Below are positions 19,088 to 25,181 of a stretch of 25,181 bases of DNA, piece by piece (the first letter of the stretch is position 1; each line of letters starts with the position of its first letter). The position numbers and the translations under genes were made by a program. The notes under the pieces were generated by a model. It had not been told where the DNA came from and did no database searches. It saw only the letters and a program-made list of their open reading frames with translations. This DNA comes from Spongospora subterranea f. sp. subterranea (Eukaryota; Endomyxa: Phytomyxea; Phytomyxea; Plasmodiophorida): NCBI GenBank assembly GCA_049724395.1, contig JAUGWO010000237.1:1-25181 (forward strand), given 5' to 3'.

Positions 19088-20711
19088 ATGATGTCTTTGG
19101 AGGATTTGTACAAGCAGCGCGACGCCGAGGCTAAGGCAGCGTGCGATGCCTACAGAGCGGCTCGCGATGCGCCAGCAACAGGCGAGCCAGAGCTCACCAA
19201 TCTTCGCGTTGACCGCGATGAAGCCGTTGCCGCTCGTGATGCTGCCGAACGCGTCTACCTGGCCTCACGCTCTGCCGCAGGTATGTTTGCTCCAATTTAG
19301 AGGACTTGCACAAAACAATTAATTCACCTCGAATTGGTTTGTGTTTTTCGTGTAATTAATGGGGTTTGGCGATATATCGTTTCGAACATGGTGTGATAAG
19401 TTGATTGATTCGGATGTTAGTATTTAAAATCGGTTTTTCATGCCAGCTTTGTTCCGATGTGTCGTTTAATTGGTTCTATCTTTTGGCTCTCTAAGTTGTT
19501 TTAATGTTCCGCATGAGATGATGTGCGCTATTTTCATCGATGTTTTGCTGACCATAACATTTGTTTAGGTTCAGATTCTATGGACACAATTAATTGCTCT
19601 TTCTCCTTGGCCTCCAGCGCAGAGTTACAAACTCATTTGCGGCAATATATGTCGATTGGCTCCCGTCTTTGCAATTCTGAACCTGTCAATCGACTCATCA
19701 ATGCAATTTCAGAATTAGACGCAACATCTGAGCCTGGGGGGCAGCCATTTATTTTTATGGAGGGGTCATCTGGGGTCGGTAAGACCCAGATGGTGTTCAA
19801 CTTGATCAACGCCTTCCTTCCGGTTCAACGGAAGGTATATTATTTGCTGGCGACTCCCATTCATCTCCATTCTCAGCGATATACCGAGTGTATCTCGGGT
19901 TATCGAACGCCTTCCAGGACTGCGTTGAACGTGATATCAACGACATTGTGCACGTTTCAACTGATAAGATTAGGGCTTACAATCTGTTCACGTATGGATT
20001 CATAGAAAAATTACTAACTGGCACCACTAATGATGTGGGGATCCTGCTTACGCGAAGAACTTCTGCTGATGTTCTTCGCATCATGCCGTCCGTTCCGCCA
20101 ATATTTATTCTAGACGAATTCATTTCTTTTGACAAAGCCCAGGTTCGGGCTGCTCGACTCATGCGGAATCTTTTCCGGTCATTGAACATCCCAGTCATTT
20201 TATTGGGAACAGATTCTAGGGCAGCGAATTTGAGAACGTTTTCCAGCCACAGTTCTTTGAACTCTGAGCCAGTTCCGTGGTGTCGTGTCATCTCCCATTA
20301 CCCGCCAGTTGATCTTTCGTCTTGAAGTCTTCCAGCGCTTCCTCTTTCCTTGACAAAGATCCTAGCTTGCTCGCGACCTCGGTTCAGCAGCTGCGCCGGA
20401 AAATTTTATCATGTACTACGATCAAATTTTCGAAGCAACGTTTGAAAAAATAATCAGTCAAAAAGACGTATTTCGTCAAGAATTTGGTCGGCTAGGGCAA
20501 CTTCGGCTGTTTATGAACTCGTCGTATGAATTTGCCGACAACGCAAGAAAAACGTCGGAGAATGAACTCTCAGTAAAAACGCAGCTCATTCATTACCATT
20601 TGCGAAACTCTACGGGCCTGACGACTTTCTGCTTGACAGAAACGGCAAGGTCAACGGAGCAGAGTGGATGCCAACCTCGGTATTCCTCCCTATGGATCAC
20701 GACATCTTACT
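19088..20711 (+). pseudogene. Crinkler-like P-loop ATPase gene, copy 1 (fossil)
   Basis: A two-exon gene of the CRN effector type. Exon 1 (19088-19280) encodes an Ala/Arg/Glu-rich helical header starting MMSLEDLYKQRDAEAKAACD. The donor CAG/GTATGT and acceptor TTTAG/GTTCAG bound a 288-nt intron (19281-19568). The second exon carries a P-loop NTPase. Its Walker A is EGSSGVGKT (codons at 19760-19786), its Walker B PIFILDEFISF (about 20094-20127), and a sensor-like NIPVILLGTDSRAANL follows near 20187-20235. NTPases of this form occur in CRN proteins of oomycetes and chytrids, whose N-terminal header and variable C-terminal toxin module are known. The copy is broken, with a few breaks, and is replaced at about 20711 by an inverted copy of itself. 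It looks like a relic. The upstream 18841-19087 shows no clear promoter. Confidence 0.65.
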
Positions 20712-21314
20712 GGCATGATGCGAAGAACATCACACGATCGCCACATCATTAGTGGTGCTAGTTAGTAACTTTTCTATGAATCCATACGTGAACAAATTGT
20801 AGACCTTGATCTTATCAGTCGAAACGTGCACAATGTCGTTGATATCACGTTCAACGCAGTCCTGGAAGGCGTTCGATAACCCGAGATACATGCTCGTTAT
20901 ATCGCCTGAGAATGGAGCTGAATCGGAGTCGCCAGCAAATAATATACCTTCGGGTTCCATCTGGGTCTTACCTGTAAGACCTTGAACAGCCGGAGCTGGG
21001 AGCTAGTCTACGAATGCAGGCGAACAAGCGTATCAAGAGCAGATTAGATTCGAGAATGTTTATTTGGTTGACAGTACAGTTATTTAGGGTCGACTCGTGC
21101 TCGGCATAGGTAGTTCTGCAACGACCGTAATAAAAGTAGAAGTTGCGTGAACTGGATCATGACATTACCGACCCCAAACGAACCCCTCCAAGAATATAAA
21201 GGGCTGCCTCCCAGGCTCGGATGTTGTGTCTAATTCTCGAATTACATTTATAAGTCGATTGACAGGTTCAGAGTTGCAAAGACGGGAACCAATCGACATA
21301 TATTGCCACAAATG
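20712..21314 (-). pseudogene. Inverted partial copy of the Crinkler-like ATPase gene
   Basis: The reverse complement matches the middle of the gene at 19088-20711. Plus 21232-21314 corresponds to about 19624-19715, and 20712-20967 to about 19780-20092 with a rearranged end. Shared protein words include YLGLSNAFQDCVERDINDIV and YNLFTYGFIEKLL. The two copies form a tail-to-tail inverted repeat, and the junction lies at a shared GGCATGATGC. A solo LTR lies inside this copy. It is a fragment and is broken. At its right end (21314/21315) it passes directly into LINE copy 2. Confidence 0.75.
20973..21164. mobile_element. Solo LTR, 192 bp, with 5-bp target duplication
   Basis: A 192-bp insertion that begins TGTAAGACC and ends ATGACA (TG...CA on either strand), flanked by perfect TTACC repeats (20968-20972 and 21165-21169). 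The surrounding sequence matches the uninterrupted P-loop coding region of the other copy at 19778-19786. This is what a solo LTR left by LTR-LTR recombination looks like. It is similar in size to the LTRs of element 2 and shares the TGTAA start, but the body does not obviously match them, so the parent family is unknown. Confidence 0.75.
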
Positions 21315-23418
21315 AGTTTGGATTTTGCAAACGACACCCGCCTCCGGTTACTAAACAGTTCCCTTAGCAGATCAGACGACCGCTTGGACGTGAATTCACC
21401 GCGACACGCGTTCTATTGTGGACCTGGCGCTCGTTTGTGGCACACTCCATGCTGCGATTGCTATCGGCCCCCCGCCGACACCGACATCGCACCAGCTAGT
21501 GACGATCACCATCCCGGAACCAGGAGTCCCTCCGGCGAAAGACCCCGAGCGATGGAACTGGGCAAGAGGAGCTGGCGCGTAAAAACAAGGATTTTGCCGA
21601 TTGCAAGAACCTGCTGACTCCAGTGATGACTGAACTGACAATTCTATGGCAACAAGTCGGAGCCGAACTCGACGATCAACTCCACGATGACCCCGACGAC
21701 GACGAGGCCATCCTGGCCGCTCATAAGCTCGTCGACGACGCGTTTTCGAGAACATGCTCTGATCTTCGCGATGCACTGAACGGAGTCGCCTGCTTGCGAC
21801 CGACGGAGGCGAACCGAGTTTTCAAGGCACACCGGACAGTGGACTGGCGGATGATGAACCAGATGCCTGACGGATTCGTCATCAGTAAAGTCAGGTCGCG
21901 GATGGAATCGCTTCAAGATGGTGACACCGACGCTCAAGGAGGTAATCGCCCCTCGCTGGTGCCCAATTTTCCGATCATTACCGCGAGTAATTCACTCGAT
22001 CCGCCGACACCCCCTTCGAAGCTTTCCAAGCTGAATATAAACCGATAGCCTGTTTGGATCAAGTTGAGAAGCTGGCATTCTCTGCACAAAGCGTCGAGGC
22101 AAGAACTTTCAAGCTCAAGTGGAAGAAGGGTATCGGGCCAGACAATTTACCTGCCGAGGTCTTGAAGTGCTGCCCTGAATCGTCGTCGCTAATGCTGCAT
22201 GATTTGTTCCGGTCTCTATGGGCTCATCAAGCCTCCGCGACAGCGCGGGGGCAGACGTTTATGCATCCGATTCCGAAACGAGGCGAGTACTTGTCGGAGG
22301 TTGGAAATTGGAGAGAATCGCGCTGCAATGTCACATGAGAAGATGTACGAGCACTGCATTCGACAAGTCCTGTGGGAGAAGGACCTGATCCATCACCACG
22401 TACTCCAGACCGGTTTTCAAGCAAGAGTTGGCGCCCAGGATACCGTGAACGTGGTGGACGAACTGACGAATCATTACGCAAGTGCAGGGGAAAAGTCATA
22501 ACGCAATCTATGTAGGGCAAGACAAACGTAGGCCTGAAGAAGCAGCCGTTGACGTCTGCGCTGCTGGAGATTCGCAAGGCGTACGACCGGACGGCGAGTG
22601 CTTTAATCTGGCGGAAGCTGCTCGAGCGAGGCTGCCGACGACATTTGATAGTGGTACTGCAGTCACTATTGGACCGATGCTCAGTCGTGGTGTTTCTAGA
22701 GGGAAAGAAGGGAGACTCGGTCCCCGATCAAGTCGGCGTCCCGCAAGGCGATGTGCTCAGCCCGGCGATGTTCAACGTACTGGTCGATGATCTGCCGCAG
22801 AAACTGCAAGAAGCGTGTCGCCCGTTTGGCGGCAGTTCGAGGTTTAAAAGTAAATTCATCCCGTTTGTCATGTATGCTGATGATCAAACGCTGCTGCATT
22901 GAAACCATTTCGCCATGCAAGCAATGCTGGAGGCCGCCGAATCGTACGCTCGAGAACATCATTACAGCTACAGCGTCAAGAAGCCAGCCGTGTCGCTGCC
23001 AGTGGAGAATGGATGGCCAGAGCTCAGACTACAAGATCAGGCGATCCCGGTGAAAGAGACGGTACAGCTCCTGGCCGTGGAAATTATCGGAGGCAGAATC
23101 GACCATGAGGGCCAGCTCAAGACAAGATTGTCGCAAGCAACTCGGGCAAGTTTCGGGCTGGAACAGACCGGCGCCCTGTCCACACCGCTGTTGTCGTTGG
23201 TGAGGAAAACGTCACTGATCTCGGCTCTCTGCAGCTCCAGATTGGAGTATGGCATGGCGATTTCAAACCACAAGCAAGGCACGCTGAAAATGGTGGACAG
23301 GTTGATCGGACGGTGTATCGGTTCCGGTCGCGGCAATCATCTCATGAAACGAATGGCAGGAATGGTGCCGGTCGTCAGCACCAACTGAGACTTAAGTTTG
23401 AAACGCGGGCGCGCAGTA
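21315..23418 (+). mobile_element. LINE copy 2, decayed, endonuclease end plus RT
   Basis: A relative of the LINE at 9893-12985, truncated at both ends and AT-richer. It opens in the C-terminal part of an APE-type endonuclease: DTRLRLLN near 21330, then TRSIVDLALVCGT and TPTSHQLVTITI near 21405-21515. The linker follows (about 21620-22050). RT blocks follow: GIGPDNLPAEVLKC (about 22129), VLQTGFQARVGAQD (about 22400), LEIRKAYDRTASALIW (about 22564), GVPQGDVLSPAMFNVL (about 22735) and YADD (22873-22884). The post-RT region ends at about 23418. It is broken: TAA near 21580, reading-frame changes near 21410, 22050, 22325 and 22545, and TGA at 22900-22902 where copy 1 has Trp. In the first RT catalytic block copy 1 has LDIS and this copy LEIR, so the Asp is replaced. 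It is not active. Confidence 0.85.
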
Positions 23419-23452
23419 TCGATCAATTTTCGATCTCGATCAATTTTCGATC
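23419..23452 (+). repeat. 17-bp tandem duplication at LINE copy 2 end
   Basis: TCGATCAATTTTCGATC occurs twice back to back (23419-23435, 23436-23452), exactly where similarity to LINE copy 1 stops. Each unit is itself partly self-complementary (GATC/TCGA words). It may mark the repair junction that removed the LINE 3' end. Confidence 0.8.
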
Positions 23453-23617
23453 TTCGAGAAGGGCAAGGGGCGGAAATTATGCGCAAAATGTTTTTTGTGA
23501 GCAACAAAACTATTTTACAGTATCAGAAAAAAACTATAGGTAATGCCGTAGCGGACTTCCCATGACAGATTCGTCGTCGGGTGGGTTCAATCAATTATTT
23601 GATCAACGAGTCTGTCT

Positions 23618-25181
23618 ATGTTCTGTCAACATTGTGGTCAGCAACAGGGTCAGTGCTTGGCTTCCTGCCCAACGCTTGGGGATGTTGTCAAAAAGACCGT
23701 CGCGGCCGAGCTTCTGAAATTTAAGGAAGCAGGGGCCGACGTGTCACGTCGCCGTGCCGGAGGCGGCAGTCGGCGTGGTGTGGCGATCAACCCGATGTTA
23801 GTCAAGGTGAACGTCACCGCCTACCCGCTAGGGATGGATCCCCGAACTAAAAAGGCAACGAAGTTACCAGATCATCCAGCAATCAACGTCGTTTTCGCAT
23901 TGTCGGCCACATACTATGATATTATCGATGGATTGGCATCCAGTTTATTTCCTGTTCCGAAATGGTCCTCTGGGGCCACTTACGTTCTTACCACGGGGGA
24001 TGGTGCAATAATACAGGAGAATACGCCATTCTGTGAATTTCCTTTCAACCTCACTCGTTCTGGAGGCAAGAAGGTGTTGCATCTGGTGAGATCAGACCAT
24101 TCACAAGATGGCTTCAATGATAATGACAGAATCAGCCACGATTATGAACAGGGTAATGTTGATAACGAATGGGATATGACTCTCCCTGACAATGGTGAAG
24201 ACTGTGGCCCAATTCAACAGCCGCTGCGCACCATCGAGTTGTTTGGCAACAACAACAGTAGTCACGTCACCGGTCCTGTCATCAAGCGATTGAAGACAGG
24301 AACGAAGGGAAGCGCCCTTGTACACTCAAGCGCGTTCGGCAATCTTGATCAATTTCAGTTCCAGGATATATACCAGAATTCAAAATCGGATACCGCAGTG
24401 CAAGGCTCTGGAGTTGCCATTTTAAGACAGTTCGATGGTCAAAAATGGTCGCAACAGTTTCTAAGCGAGAAGGAATTTCCTGTACCGAACATGGAAGATC
24501 CTATTACTGACGGCGAGTCCAAGATTGTTTATAAGGAAGCTATGTTTCCAATGGTGTTTGGATCAGCTCTTGTCGTATATAAGGTGGCCAATTCTCCGTT
24601 GGATGACCGGCTAGGCACAGCGACACGTGCCGTCCAAATGACAGCATTATGCTCCCAAATGGCGATCGAGTTCAACGCCGCTGTAAAAAATGATGATTTT
24701 ATGGTCACGTTTTGTGACAGCGTTGTCGTCGAACTCCTGCCGGAGGTTATTGATGTTCTGTTTCCTGCACAGAACAATCCATTCAACAGGATGTGCCGGA
24801 AGGGCGTGATTTGGATCATCGAGCGGCAAATCAAAGGGCGATTCGACAAGTTCGTTTCAAATTCAGGTAAAGGTTTTTCAAACCTCCATCAAATATACCT
24901 ACATTAAATATAGGTAATATTATCTGTTTAACGAACAAAACATTAGCCCGAACGAAAAAGGACCGGATCAAGGCAACCGCGTTCAGCCATTTCTCGTTCT
25001 GTCGCTCCGGCGGCGAGTTTATGGCATTAGACATTCAGGGCGCGGGTGGCGTCTATACTGACGTTGAGATTGTATCAATCTCCAATGCTGAATCAACGTG
25101 TCGGCATTGGCAACATGGGTGCCTCTTCAATTGCCAAGTTTTTTCAAGAACATGAATGTAATAGTGCTTGCTATGCTGCTC
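23618..25181 (+). CDS. Alpha-kinase (MHCK/EF2K family), 3' partial
   Basis: Exon 1 is 23618-24866. A 47-nt GT-AG intron (24867-24913) follows, then exon 2 to the window end. Residues 3-17 form a small cysteine cluster (C-x2-C-x6-C-x3-C, CQHCGQQQGQC) that may bind zinc. About 230 residues of unplaced sequence follow. The C-terminal part is an alpha-kinase catalytic domain: YKEAMFPMVFGSALVVYKVA holds the likely ATP-contacting Lys region, WIIERQIKGRFDKF follows, and exon 2 has ATAFSHFSFCRSGGEFMALD then IQGAGGVYTD. The late GIGNMGASSIAKFF and HECNSAC match the family's GNLG and zinc-site CNxxC blocks. This last block is one frame off from the preceding one (slip between about 25060 and 25080), by an extra base or sequencing error. 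Members phosphorylate Ser/Thr, often in helical substrates. The start ATG is the first in frame that keeps the Cys cluster; another ATG at 23562 is out of frame. Confidence 0.82.

Noticed and set aside
21396-21937. Minus-strand ORFs over the LINE copy 2 linker
   Set aside because: They show no domain and overlap a region whose plus strand continues the endonuclease-to-RT order.

Overview
The window is eukaryotic. It has GT-AG introns of 47 to about 470 nt (several with a ctaat-type branch site), LTR retrotransposons, LINEs, a tRNA-headed SINE family and chromatin/signalling genes. There are no bacterial operons or ribosome binding sites. Crinkler (CRN)-like P-loop genes, Ty3/Gypsy elements resembling those of filamentous protists, overall GC near one half and a short CCCTAAAA tract suggest a protist such as a plasmodiophorid, oomycete-like or chytrid-like parasite. 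The species cannot be fixed from this sequence.

Layout. 60-484: tRNA-headed SINE (minus). 485-4310: old Ty3/Gypsy fossil (plus) with a 5'-truncated SINE inserted in its RT region. 4358-5778: three rearranged copies, one inverted, of a small spliced effector-like gene. 5848-9892: young Ty3/Gypsy copy (minus) with both LTRs, butted against a GC-rich LINE (9893-12985, plus) that has a long open RT frame, a 3' hairpin and a telomere-like end. 12985-15231: third Ty3/Gypsy fossil (minus). 15232-15650: non-coding DNA with strong hairpins. 15651-17890: host gene (minus) that I resolve into eight exons as a DMAP1/SWC4 homologue. 18003-18407: unidentified minus-strand ORF. 18437-18840: third SINE. 19088-21314: CRN-like P-loop ATPase gene followed by its own inverted partial copy, the latter holding a solo LTR with a perfect 5-bp target duplication. 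21315-23418: second, decayed LINE. 23618-25181: alpha-kinase gene running off the window.

Only three loci look like ordinary host genes: DMAP1/SWC4-like, the unknown ORF and the alpha-kinase. The first would act in chromatin (NuA4/SWR1-type complexes) and the last in Ser/Thr signalling. The rest is nested mobile DNA and decayed effector-like genes, as in fast-evolving, possibly subtelomeric, regions of parasite genomes. Two host genes each carry one single-base frame slip, so base-level errors in the assembly are a real possibility.
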